Of a stretch of DNA of 7,694 nt, positions 1 to 7,124 are shown piece by piece. Numbering within the stretch: the stretch's first letter is position 1; each line of letters starts with the position of its first letter. Made by a program: the position numbers and the translations under genes. The notes below the pieces were generated by a model. The model was not told the origin of the DNA. It made no database searches and saw only the letters and a list, made by a program, of their open reading frames with translations. The stretch spans positions 1 to 7,694 of the forward strand of contig JAEXFF010000079.1 of the NCBI GenBank assembly GCA_023400335.1, in the 5' to 3' direction. The DNA comes from Bacteroidota bacterium (GTDB taxonomy: Bacteria > Bacteroidota > Bacteroidia > Bacteroidales > Marinifilaceae).

Positions 1-3000
1 CTCTTTTTAAACTGATAAAAAAGACATCGCAGGAAAATCCCAACCGGATTGTTTCTGCTTACAAAGATAACTGCGCTTTTATCGAAGGGCCAAAAACCGT
101 GCAATTTGCACCCCATACGCAGGATAAACCCGATTTCTATGAGACGAGGGAAATTGATACGGTTATCTCTCTGAAAGCAGAGACGCATAATTTCCCGACG
201 ACGGTAGAACCTTTTAACGGAGCAGCTACGGGCACAGGTGGAGAAATACGCGACCGTATTGCCGGGGGACAGGCTGCTTTGCCATTGGCCGGAACAGCAG
301 TATATATGACTTCTTATCCGCGTCTGGATGCCGGACGGATGTGGGAGGAAAATATTGATCCGCGGAAGTGGTTATACCAGACGCCGGAAGACATTCTGAT
401 TAAGGCATCGAACGGTGCTTCGGATTTCGGCAATAAATTCGGACCGCCGCTGATTTGCGGTTCCTTATTGACGTTTGAACACGAGGAGGACGGCCGGACG
501 TACGGGTATGATAAAGTAATCATGCAGGCGGGGGGGGTCGGCTTTGGCAACCGGGAGCAGGCGATGAAACAGAAGCCGGAAGTAGGAGATAAAGTCGTAT
601 TATTAGGAGGAGACAATTACCGGATTGGTATGGGAGGAGGAGCTGTTTCTTCTGTAGATACCGGAGTATATGCCGGCGCTATAGAGCTGAATGCCGTACA
701 GCGTTCAAACCCGGAGATGCAAAAGCGGGTAAATAATGCCATCCGGGCTATGGCTGAAAGTGAGGTGAATCCCATTGTTTCCATCCACGACCACGGGGCA
801 GGCGGGCATTTAAACTGTTTATCGGAATTGGTGGAGGAAACAGGAGGGGAGATTTATATGGAAAAATTACCGGTAGGAGATCCCACTTTGTCGGCTAAGG
901 AGATTGTCGGAAATGAGTCGCAGGAACGTATGGGATTGGTGATGAAGGAGAAAGATGTAGCTGCCTTGCAGAGAATTGCCGATCGGGAGCGGGCTCCTAT
1001 GTACGTCATCGGGGAGACGACCGGAGATATGAAATTTACCTTTGAGAATGCCAGGACGGGAGAAAAACCAATCGATTTGGAATTAAAAGATATGTTCGGA
1101 AATCCACCCAAAACGGTTATGGAGGACAAGACCATAAAGGAGGATTATACGGACTTAGACTATTCTGCGGATAAACTGGAAGAATATATCGAACAAGTAT
1201 TACAGATAGAAGCTGTTGCTTCAAAGGATTGGCTGACGAATAAAGCAGACCGTTCTGTTTCCGGACGTATTGCCCGTCAGCAATGTGTGGGACCTTTACA
1301 ATTGCCTTTGAGTGACGTTGCTGCAGTGATGATGGATTATGAAGGACATAAAGGGATTGCTACTTCCATCGGACATGCACCGGTTGCTGCCATGGCGGAT
1401 GCTTCTGCCGGTTCCCGTCTGGCAATTGCCGAAGCGCTCACAAATTTGGTATGGGCCCCTGTTGAAAAAGGACTGAAAGGCGTTTCCCTTTCGGCCAACT
1501 GGATGTGGCCTTGCCGGAATCCGGGAGAGGATGCCCGTTTATATCAGGCTGTGCAGGCCGCCAGTGATTTTGCAATAGAGTTAGGCGTGAATATCCCTAC
1601 GGGAAAAGATTCCTTGTCGATGACTCAAAAATACGGAGATAAAAAGGTGTATGCTCCCGGGACAGTTATTATTTCTACAGTAGGAGAAGTAAAAGATGTG
1701 CGTCAAATCGTAACGCCTGTATTGAAAGCCGATCCGGCTACGGAAATACTCTATATAGATTTCTCTTTTGACAAATTGAAATTGGGAGGGTCCAGTTTTG
1801 CACAAACGTTGAATAAGGTAGGAAAAGAAACTCCCGACGTGAAAGATAGCGGTTATTTTGTAAAGGCTTTTACTGTTCTGCAGGAGTTGGTGGAGAGTCG
1901 TCTGGTTTTGGCGGGTCATGATATTTCTGCAGGAGGTATGATTACGGCTTTACTGGAAATGTGTTTTGCCGGTAATCAGCTGGGATTGGATATCGATTTG
2001 TCGTTTTTGGCTGAAAAAGATATCGTTAAACTTTTGTTTGCTGAAAATCCCGGGGTATTGATTCAGATCCGGAACGAAAAGGCAAAACAGGTAGCTTCTC
2101 TCTTGGATCAGGCGGGTATAGCTTACGGGTTTATTGGTAAACCGGGAAAAGCAGGAAAATTAAACCTCAAAAAAGATACCGCTCAGTGGTCGCTGGATAT
2201 TCCTTCTTTGCGGGATCTCTGGTATAAGACTTCTTATTTGCTGGATCGCCGGCAAAGTGGGGAAGAAAAAGCTTTGGAACGTTATAAAAGTTATAAACAC
2301 AGTGAACTGAAGTTTAAGTTCCCGAAAGAGTTTACCGGTAAACTGGCTGATTTAGGGCTGGAGTTACACCGGACGAAACCTTCCCGGGCGAAAGCGGCGA
2401 TTATACGGGAGAAAGGTTGCCAATGTGAGCGGGAAACGGCCTGGGCTTTGCATTTGGCCGGATTTGATGTAAAGGATGTGCATATGACTGATTTGGTTGC
2501 CGGAAGGGAGACTTTGGAAGATGTGAATATGATTGCTTTTGTCGGGGGGTTCTCTAATTCGGATGTATTGGGGTCTGCCAAAGGATGGGCCGGAGCTTTC
2601 AAATACAATGAAAAGGCCCGGCAGGCTCTGGAAAATTTCTACAAACGGGAAGATACTTTAAGTGTTGGTATATGTAATGGTTGCCAGCTGATGGTCGAAT
2701 TGGGACTGATTTATCCGGAACAGGCAGATAAGCCTAAAATGCTTCACAACGATTCGCATAAATTTGAGTCTGGGTTTGTAAATGTGACAATACAGCCGAA
2801 CAATTCAGTGATGTTGAAATCATTGGCGGGAGCCCGCCTGGGCGTGTGGATTGCTCACGGGGAGGGAAAATTCTGTCTTCCGTATGCTGAAAGTGAGTAT
2901 GCTATTCCGCTTAAATACAGTTATGATGTTTACCCGGCCAATCCCAATGGTTCACCTTATGCGGCAGCAGCTATCTGCAGTAAAGATGGACGGCATTTGG

Positions 3001-3140
3001 CGATTATGCCTCATACGGAACGGACTATTTTCCCCTGGAACTGGGCTTATTATGCAGAAGGAAGGGAAGCAGATGAAGTGAGTCCCTGGATTATGGCTTT
3101 TGTAAATGCCCGGAAATGGGTAGAAGAACAGATAAAATAA
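1..3140 (+). CDS. purL: Phosphoribosylformylglycinamidine (FGAM) synthase, large single-chain form, 5' end cut by window
   Basis: PurL makes FGAM from FGAR, glutamine and ATP, the fourth step of cytoplasmic purine synthesis. The reading frame is open from the first base (first full codon at 3), so the GTG at 99 is not the true start. 1045 residues are visible; family members of this type run to roughly 1200-1300, so about 200 N-terminal residues are missing. Numbering from base 3, the synthase part shows ETHN at residue 60, a GAVSSVDTG segment, HDHGAGG near 261, GKDSLSM near 534 and HDISAGG near 639. The C-terminal class I glutaminase domain begins near 793. It has the nucleophile Cys in GICNGC (codon 2673) and the catalytic His and Glu in MPHTER (codons 3012 and 3018). 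Both half-reactions therefore look intact. The stop is TAA. No hairpin followed by a T-run is seen in the 120 bases after it. The identification is very secure. Confidence 0.97.
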   Translation, partial: LFKLIKKTSQENPNRIVSAYKDNCAFIEGPKTVQFAPHTQDKPDFYETREIDTVISLKAETHNFPTTVEPFNGAATGTGGEIRDRIAGGQAALPLAGTAVYMTSYPRLDAGRMWEENIDPRKWLYQTPEDILIKASNGASDFGNKFGPPLICGSLLTFEHEEDGRTYGYDKVIMQAGGVGFGNREQAMKQKPEVGDKVVLLGGDNYRIGMGGGAVSSVDTGVYAGAIELNAVQRSNPEMQKRVNNAIRAMAESEVNPIVSIHDHGAGGHLNCLSELVEETGGEIYMEKLPVGDPTLSAKEIVGNESQERMGLVMKEKDVAALQRIADRERAPMYVIGETTGDMKFTFENARTGEKPIDLELKDMFGNPPKTVMEDKTIKEDYTDLDYSADKLEEYIEQVLQIEAVASKDWLTNKADRSVSGRIARQQCVGPLQLPLSDVAAVMMDYEGHKGIATSIGHAPVAAMADASAGSRLAIAEALTNLVWAPVEKGLKGVSLSANWMWPCRNPGEDARLYQAVQAASDFAIELGVNIPTGKDSLSMTQKYGDKKVYAPGTVIISTVGEVKDVRQIVTPVLKADPATEILYIDFSFDKLKLGGSSFAQTLNKVGKETPDVKDSGYFVKAFTVLQELVESRLVLAGHDISAGGMITALLEMCFAGNQLGLDIDLSFLAEKDIVKLLFAENPGVLIQIRNEKAKQVASLLDQAGIAYGFIGKPGKAGKLNLKKDTAQWSLDIPSLRDLWYKTSYLLDRRQSGEEKALERYKSYKHSELKFKFPKEFTGKLADLGLELHRTKPSRAKAAIIREKGCQCERETAWALHLAGFDVKDVHMTDLVAGRETLEDVNMIAFVGGFSNSDVLGSAKGWAGAFKYNEKARQALENFYKREDTLSVGICNGCQLMVELGLIYPEQADKPKMLHNDSHKFESGFVNVTIQPNNSVMLKSLAGARLGVWIAHGEGKFCLPYAESEYAIPLKYSYDVYPANPNGSPYAAAAICSKDGRHLAIMPHTERTIFPWNWAYYAEGREADEVSPWIMAFVNARKWVEEQIK
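530..537 (+). repeat. G8 homopolymer inside purL
   Basis: Eight consecutive G residues encode part of an Ala-Gly-Gly-Val-Gly stretch of the synthase domain. The frame is intact on both sides. Such a run is prone to slippage in replication and in sequencing. Being inside a biosynthetic gene, it is more likely a chance codon choice than a phase-variation switch. Confidence 0.6.
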
Positions 3141-3260
3141 AACGGAATTCGGGCAGATATTTTTGAGGGATTTCGTTTGGAAGGGTACGGGGGTGGAAGG
3201 CCTTAGAGGCAGGAAATATTGCTGTTCCGGTTAAGTGTAAGTTTAGTTAGTCGTTGGGAG

Positions 3261-3773
3261 ATGCAAGAGAAAATTATTTTCCGGAAAGCGATCGAAACAG
3301 ATACGGAAGAAATAGGGCAAATTATCCTGGATGCTAAAGAACAAATGCGTTTGAGGAATAGCCGGCAATGGCAGAACGGCTATCCTGCTTCCGAAGATAT
3401 TGACAGGGATATTCAATCGGGCTACGGGTATGTATTGTGTGAGGGGAACCGGGTTGTGGCCTACGGAGCAGTAATTTTTGACGGGGAACCGGCATACCGT
3501 TTGATTCAGGGGAAGTGGCATACAGAGGATCCTTACGTGGCCGTACACCGTTTGGCTGTTTCTGTTAAGAGGGTGAAATGCGGTTTAGCTACCCGGTTTA
3601 TGCAGGAGGTGGAAAAATTGAGTTGCCGGAAGGAAATTTACAGTTTCAGAGTGGATACGAATTTCGATAATTTATATATGCTCAGGCTATTAACAACTTT
3701 GGGATTTAATTATTGCGGGGAGATTCGGTACGACAGAGAGGTGCGTAAAGCGTATGATAAAAACTTGAGGTGA
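3261..3773 (+). CDS. GNAT-family N-acetyltransferase
   Basis: This 170-residue cytoplasmic protein has the GNAT fold pattern and probably moves an acetyl group from acetyl-CoA to an unknown amine. An N-terminal strand with RKAIETD is followed by a helix and a QWQNGYP segment (36-42) seen in a GNAT subgroup of Bacteroidota and Firmicutes. A central strand with VHRLAV (95-100) comes next, then the acetyl-CoA loop region (101-113) and a C-terminal VDTNFDN...LGF segment (131-149). The loop is unusual: the position normally Q or R in Q/R-x-x-G-x-G/A is Val105, with Arg one residue earlier, while Gly108 and Ala110 are kept. I chose the ATG at 3261 because the protein pattern begins right after it. 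A TTG at 3219 with AGGA before it would add 14 poorly conserved-looking residues. GGGAG abuts the ATG with no spacing, so it is probably not a working Shine-Dalgarno site. It lies 120 bases after purL. The substrate cannot be told from the sequence. Confidence 0.85.
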   Translation: MQEKIIFRKAIETDTEEIGQIILDAKEQMRLRNSRQWQNGYPASEDIDRDIQSGYGYVLCEGNRVVAYGAVIFDGEPAYRLIQGKWHTEDPYVAVHRLAVSVKRVKCGLATRFMQEVEKLSCRKEIYSFRVDTNFDNLYMLRLLTTLGFNYCGEIRYDREVRKAYDKNLR

Positions 3774-3921
3774 GAAGGGATTTGTGTGGATAATGAAGTG
3801 CTCAGGGGGAGAAAAGAATAAGCCGGCGTTCAAAATAATTACATCTTACGGGAACATAAGGGACTTTGTAAAAGAAGAGTGGGAAAACAGTAAAAGGCCG
3901 GCAGACTTCGTTTGTTTTTTA

Positions 3922-3941
3922 GGAATAAAATGGGATAAAAT
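3922..3941 (+). repeat. Tandem 10-base repeat abutting the SIMPL gene start
   Basis: GGAATAAAAT is followed directly by GGGATAAAAT (9 of 10 identical), and the second copy touches the ATG at 3942. The junction also makes ATG-GGA-TAA at 3930-3938, a two-codon frame just before the real start. The 168-base gap 3774-3941 holds nothing else I can support: no terminator, and at best a poor promoter box (TTCGTTTG, 3907-3914). Confidence 0.45.
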
Positions 3942-4643
3942 ATGAAAACGTTGTGTATTGTTTGTAGTTTGCTTTTCGGGAGTTTTATGGCTGTGGCACA
4001 AACGGGGGAAAAGAATTTCATCGATCAGAATTATATAGAAGTAACGGGGACGGCAGAAATGGAAATTGTACCGGACCAGATTTATCTGAGTATTGTGATT
4101 AGTGAAAAAGACAAAGGGAAAAGGACCGTAGAACAGCAGGAGAAAGCGATGGTTGCGATACTGCAGGAGTTGGGAATAGATAGCCGTAAAGATCTCTTGA
4201 TAAAAGATGTGTCCAGTAATTTTAAGTCCTATTTTTTGAAGAGGACTGCTATCCAAACGGAAAAAGAATACCAGCTTTGTTTGCACGGAGCAGATAAAAT
4301 GGGACAGTTGCTACCGGCTTTAGAAGCTGCCGGTATTTCAAATATTTCAGTTAGCCGGGTGGATCATTCACGGTTGGATCAATACCGGCAAGAGGTGAAA
4401 ATCCAGGCTGTTAAAATTGCAAAAGCAAAGGCTGCAGCTTTTGCGGAGGCCGTCGGGCAGCAGGCCGGACGTGCCCTATATATCGGAGAATCGGAAAATT
4501 CCTATCTTATTCGTCAGAATGCAATGAGTTCGAATATACGGGTGAGAGGAACGGGTGCTGTGACAGATACGGGGGCCCCTCTCATTGATTTTGAAAAAAT
4601 TCCTTTAAAATCTTCCGTATTGGTTCGGTTTGAATTAAAGTGA
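3942..4643 (+). CDS. Secreted SIMPL-domain protein (DUF541, YggE-like)
   Basis: The 233-residue protein begins with a signal peptide ([19 protein letters not shown]), probably cut after Ala19 before QTGEK, so it should act in the periplasm or envelope. The SIMPL domain starts with [21 protein letters not shown] (31-51), the typical opening of the family. Its C-terminal half has a Lys/Ala-rich helix ([20 protein letters not shown], 155-174), a run of strands, and the ending [13 protein letters not shown]. The length is normal for the family. YggE-type proteins have been linked to oxidative-stress tolerance, but the molecular function is not settled. Two cysteines lie in the signal peptide, but there is no lipobox at the cleavage point, so it is not an obvious lipoprotein. 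xpt follows 55 bases later on the same strand and may be co-transcribed. The family assignment is strong; the role is open. Confidence 0.9.
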   Translation: MKTLCIVCSLLFGSFMAVAQTGEKNFIDQNYIEVTGTAEMEIVPDQIYLSIVISEKDKGKRTVEQQEKAMVAILQELGIDSRKDLLIKDVSSNFKSYFLKRTAIQTEKEYQLCLHGADKMGQLLPALEAAGISNISVSRVDHSRLDQYRQEVKIQAVKIAKAKAAAFAEAVGQQAGRALYIGESENSYLIRQNAMSSNIRVRGTGAVTDTGAPLIDFEKIPLKSSVLVRFELK

Positions 4644-4698
4644 TCTGACAGAGAGGAAGCAGCGTAAACAAAGAAAGGGTAAAAGTGCAGAAATCGAT

Positions 4699-5268
4699 AT
4701 GGAATTGCTAAAAAAACGGATTCTTCAGGATGGAAAATGTTTTCCGGGAGGGATATTGAAAGTGGATAGTTTTATCAATCACCAAATGGATCCCATCCTT
4801 ATGAAGTCGGTTGCCGTAGAGTTTGTGAAACGGTTTGCCGGACAGGACTTCAATAAAGTGATGACGATAGAAGCCAGTGGAATTGCGCCGGCTATCATGG
4901 TGGGATATTTGTTGGAGTTGCCCGTTGTTTTTGCCAAGAAAAAACAGCCGAAAACGATGGAAAATATGCTGTCAACGGTTGTACGCTCTTTTACAAAAGA
5001 CCGGGAATATACCGTTTGTATCAGTCATGATTTTTTAAATCCGGGGGACCGGGTTCTGTTTATTGACGATTTTCTGGCTAATGGAAATGCAGCGAAAGGG
5101 TGTATGGATTTAGTCGTACAGGCGGGAGCTGAATTGGTAGGAATGGGGTTTATTATAGAGAAATCTTTTCAACCCGGAGGCAGAATATTGCGGGAAAAAG
5201 GGATAAAGGTGGAGTCGCTGGCAATCATTGAGAGTCTGGAAGATTGTAAAATTCAAATCAAAGACTGA
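4699..5268 (+). CDS. xpt: Xanthine phosphoribosyltransferase
   Basis: Xpt turns xanthine and PRPP into XMP plus pyrophosphate, salvaging purine base toward GMP in the cytoplasm. The 189-residue product has near-normal length for the Bacillus-type enzyme. It opens with the family pattern [13 protein letters not shown] (20-32) and has [10 protein letters not shown] (56-65). The PRPP-binding motif [14 protein letters not shown] is at 119-132, and EKSFQPGG follows at 154-161. These together separate it from adenine and hypoxanthine phosphoribosyltransferases. The ATG at 4699 matches the family N-terminus; there is no clear Shine-Dalgarno sequence before it. The 55-base leader is too short for, and shows no trace of, a purine riboswitch such as precedes xpt in Firmicutes. 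The stop codon is one base from the stop of the convergent membrane-protein gene. Confidence 0.95.
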   Translation: MELLKKRILQDGKCFPGGILKVDSFINHQMDPILMKSVAVEFVKRFAGQDFNKVMTIEASGIAPAIMVGYLLELPVVFAKKKQPKTMENMLSTVVRSFTKDREYTVCISHDFLNPGDRVLFIDDFLANGNAAKGCMDLVVQAGAELVGMGFIIEKSFQPGGRILREKGIKVESLAIIESLEDCKIQIKD

Positions 5269-5269
5269 T

Positions 5270-6301
5270 TTATTTGTTTTGCTTTTGGTGTCTGCCGGAA
5301 GTATTCCTCAGAAAATCCGGTACCAAACATACAATCAGATGAGATTTTGGCCATTTATAGCATTTTAGAAAAAGCAACATGGCTGTTGTAATGAAAAAGA
5401 CCGATCCGATACAGACTTGTAAAGGAAATATCCAAAGATCACTTTTAGGGATAATCAGGGGGAGCAAAGCGATAGCACAGGCTGGAGCAAATAATTTGTT
5501 TGTATATATAAATAAACTGAACAGGCCGGCAAAGATCAAAAGAGCCACCAGACATTCCGGTATTCCCCAATAATAATGTAAGAGTCCTTGTAACGCTGTT
5601 CCCCAAAGGGCCGCTGCTCCCAGCGTCAGGAAGATCTGAACCGGCCGGTTCCGGAAACCGGCCTTTGAATTTGCAAATTCTACGTAGGTAACGATTAGGG
5701 GAGGAGCGATGACGTACAGAGTGGAACTGTAGAGGGGGAGGATCAGGAAAAGGAATAGGCTTCCACCAATCTTTCCCCACAGCTTTATTTCCTGCTTTCC
5801 TCCCCGGGCAACAGGTGCATACACAAGCTTTTGACGAAGCCCTTTTTTCTCCATAAAGAACTGTCCGCCGACAATTATAACAGACAGCAGACAAACAGCC
5901 AGCGGATAGATCCAGCTTTCGGTTTGTAGCAAGACCGGTAACATACAGGCTGAGATCAGCGGTATCAAAGTTGTCCTGGAAAAAATCAGACAAAAAGCGG
6001 CAAAAGTAAAAGCCAGGGGAAGATTTACCGGCATGGGAAAAGGCGAATAACGCACCAGACAGATTCCGAAAATGGCTCCGAGCGTCATCAGGGGAACAAA
6101 TTGAAGTTTACTGATTTGCCATACCCGTTTGTCCACAATCCACATACCTGTTGAGAGAGCAGCCATTTCCGGAAAAATAATTTCTTTTTCGCCCGTTCCT
6201 TCTGCGATAGCTACCATGGCGAAAATCATCAGTAAAGTATAGATATACCTTTTCCCTTTATACGGATCAGCGGGTTGTTTGGTGTTTTTTAGCTCAGGCA
6301 T
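5270..6301 (-). CDS. Multi-pass inner-membrane protein with two repeated halves, HPP-like
   Basis: The 343-residue protein has a short basic N-terminus (KGKRYIYT), then about ten to twelve hydrophobic segments between residues 20 and 312, and a basic soluble tail. I see two homologous halves, roughly 20-150 and 178-312, joined by a charged linker (151-177). The clearest match is WIYPLAVCLLS (130-140) with WIFPLQVCIGS (290-300); each is preceded by prolines at like spacing (114 and 122; 273 and 281). The layout resembles the HPP family of four-helix membrane proteins, and KEIIFPEMAALSTG (39-52) recalls proteins annotated that way. The His-Pro-Pro motif itself is absent from both halves. HPP proteins have been tied to nitrite transport in chloroplasts; transport here is only a guess. 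The ATG start has a TATCTTTG promoter box about 40 bases upstream. Calling it a membrane protein is secure; the family is moderate. Confidence 0.8.
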   Translation of the reverse strand: MPELKNTKQPADPYKGKRYIYTLLMIFAMVAIAEGTGEKEIIFPEMAALSTGMWIVDKRVWQISKLQFVPLMTLGAIFGICLVRYSPFPMPVNLPLAFTFAAFCLIFSRTTLIPLISACMLPVLLQTESWIYPLAVCLLSVIIVGGQFFMEKKGLRQKLVYAPVARGGKQEIKLWGKIGGSLFLFLILPLYSSTLYVIAPPLIVTYVEFANSKAGFRNRPVQIFLTLGAAALWGTALQGLLHYYWGIPECLVALLIFAGLFSLFIYTNKLFAPACAIALLPLIIPKSDLWIFPLQVCIGSVFFITTAMLLFLKCYKWPKSHLIVCLVPDFLRNTSGRHQKQNK

Positions 6302-6339
6302 AGGGAAACCGGAATAGTTGAATTGTTTTGATCGGGGGA

Positions 6340-6347
6340 CAAAGATA
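6340..6347 (-). promoter_or_regulatory. Bacteroidota-type -7 promoter element for the membrane-protein gene
   Basis: On the minus strand this reads TATCTTTG, a full match to the TAnnTTTG -7 consensus of Bacteroidota housekeeping promoters. It lies 38 bases upstream of the ATG at 6301. No good TTTG -33 box is seen 19-21 bases further upstream (around 6367-6371), so the promoter is half-supported. Confidence 0.45.
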
Positions 6348-6390
6348 ATTTTTTTACTTCAATCGGGAAGGAAAAAATAAAAAAGGGAAA

Positions 6391-6422
6391 AATTGACAAC
6401 TTATCCGGTAAAATTGTCATTT
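6391..6422. promoter_or_regulatory. Imperfect dyad in the divergent promoter region, possible operator
   Basis: AATTGACAA (6391-6399) and TTGTCATTT (6414-6422) are reverse complements at 8 of 9 positions, with a core TGACAA/TTGTCA and a 14-base spacer. The dyad sits between the two divergent genes and ends where the -33 box of the rightward promoter would begin. A dimeric regulator bound there would be well placed to act on the DUF302 gene. No regulator gene lies in the window, so this stays an inference. Confidence 0.35.
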
Positions 6423-6450
6423 CTTTTCTCCTTAAAAGAAACGAAATTTG
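6420..6450 (+). promoter_or_regulatory. Weak Bacteroidota-type promoter for the DUF302 gene
   Basis: TTTC (6420-6423), 19 bases, then GAAATTTG (6443-6450) approximates TTTG-N19-TAnnTTTG with one mismatch in each box. The spacing is the expected one. Transcription would start near 6457, leaving a leader of about 20 bases before the ATG at 6476. Confidence 0.4.
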
Positions 6451-6475
6451 TACTATTCAAGTAAAATAGAAAAAA

Positions 6476-7009
6476 ATGAAGTTATATTATTTTGTCTTAC
6501 CGTTTTTATTTTTAACGGGCAGCTTAATTGCACAGGAAAAGGAGGTAATTATGGAGAAATTGGAAAATAATTCTTCTGCAGACAGGAAGGATAATTTGGC
6601 TTTCGCAGCGGATACTGTGAACCGGAGCGATGAATTTTTCGTTATGGCAAGCCGGTTTGATGTAGAAAAAACCGTCAGCCGGCTGAAACAGTATTTAAAA
6701 GCAAGGGACATTCCTGTTTTCGCTTTGTTTGATCATGGCGAAAATGCCCGTAAAGCCGGTTTGGATTTGCGGCCAACCCAGGTCCTTGTATTCGGATCTC
6801 CTATGGTAGGTACCGCATTGATGCAGGAGAATCAGCTTATTGCTTTGGAATTACCTTTGAAAATTGCTGTTTGGGAAGATAAAGACGGAAAAATATGGGC
6901 CGGTTTTCTGCAAATGGAAAAATTAGCCCGGCAATACGGTTTGCAACATCATCCGGTAATCGCTAAAATGCAGGTTTTGTTAGAAGATCTGGTAAGACAA
7001 TCCGTTTGA
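6476..7009 (+). CDS. Secreted DUF302-domain protein
   Basis: The 177-residue product begins with a signal peptide (MKLYYFVLPFLFLTGSLIA), likely cut after Ala19, so the main form should be exported. Residues about 50-145 form a DUF302 domain. The diagnostic run is VFALFDHGENARKAGLDLRP (81-100), then TQVLVFGSPMVGTALMQ (101-117), LPLKIAVWED (126-135) and a final W-x-G-F strand. Residues 21-49 are a charged, Asn/Ser-rich linker. DUF302 proteins have a small alpha/beta fold and no settled biochemical role. The ATG at 6476 gives a complete signal peptide but has only an A-rich leader. A second in-frame ATG at 6551 (Met26) follows a perfect Shine-Dalgarno sequence and would give a cytoplasmic form. 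The thioredoxin gene follows 115 bases later on the same strand. The domain call is strong; the function is unknown. Confidence 0.9.
   Translation: MKLYYFVLPFLFLTGSLIAQEKEVIMEKLENNSSADRKDNLAFAADTVNRSDEFFVMASRFDVEKTVSRLKQYLKARDIPVFALFDHGENARKAGLDLRPTQVLVFGSPMVGTALMQENQLIALELPLKIAVWEDKDGKIWAGFLQMEKLARQYGLQHHPVIAKMQVLLEDLVRQSV
6538..6553 (+). promoter_or_regulatory. Perfect Shine-Dalgarno plus in-frame ATG inside the DUF302 gene
   Basis: AAAGGAGGT (6538-6546) is followed four bases later by ATG (6551-6553) in frame with the DUF302 gene. It would start the protein at MEKLENN, omitting the signal peptide and keeping the whole domain. It is the strongest ribosome-binding sequence I saw ahead of any ATG in the window. 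It could still be chance, since the bases encode Lys-Glu-Val-Ile. Confidence 0.4.
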
Positions 7010-7029
7010 GAAAGAGGGATAAAGGACAG

Positions 7030-7057
7030 GGACGGGCTACAAAACGTCCGTATAGCC
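7030..7057 (+). other. Two overlapping inverted repeats between the DUF302 and thioredoxin genes
   Basis: GGACG (7030-7034) pairs with CGTCC (7045-7049), and GGCTA (7035-7039) pairs with TAGCC (7053-7057). The pairs interleave, so the two stems would exclude each other or form a knot. No T-run follows, so this is not a standard terminator. The rest of the 115-base gap is AT-rich and holds the start region of the thioredoxin gene. Confidence 0.3.
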
Positions 7058-7124
7058 GAAAAATGAAACAAGCAGAAAAAGTTTAAAATGAACTTATTTT
7101 AATACAATTTAAATACAAATAGAC

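Noticed and set aside
314..2608. Several minus-strand open frames of about 90-110 codons within purL
   Set aside because: They lie opposite a strongly conserved coding frame and their translations show no recognisable domain.
2851..3081. Plus-strand open frame of 76 codons in another frame over the PurL glutaminase end
   Set aside because: The same bases encode the catalytic His-Glu region of PurL; the alternative product resembles nothing.
3219..3260. TTG start with an AGGA sequence for the GNAT gene
   Set aside because: It adds 14 residues before the family pattern, which starts naturally at the ATG at 3261. It remains a minor possibility.
4644..4698. Purine riboswitch upstream of xpt
   Set aside because: The 55-base gap is too short and lacks the paired stems and conserved loops of that element.
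5379..5993. Open frames of 64 (plus) and 182 (minus) codons inside the membrane-protein gene
   Set aside because: The frame chosen gives a coherent membrane protein with internal repeats. The others give low-complexity, Cys- and Pro-rich products typical of shadow frames.
7030..7057. Classical H-type pseudoknot from the interleaved stems
   Set aside because: The first connecting loop would have zero bases and the inter-stem loop five, which fits that geometry poorly. Alternative hairpins are more likely.
7063..7086. Seven-codon frame (MKQAEKV) upstream of the thioredoxin gene as a leader peptide
   Set aside because: It has no ribosome-binding sequence and no codon bias suggesting attenuation, and a frame this short is expected by chance.
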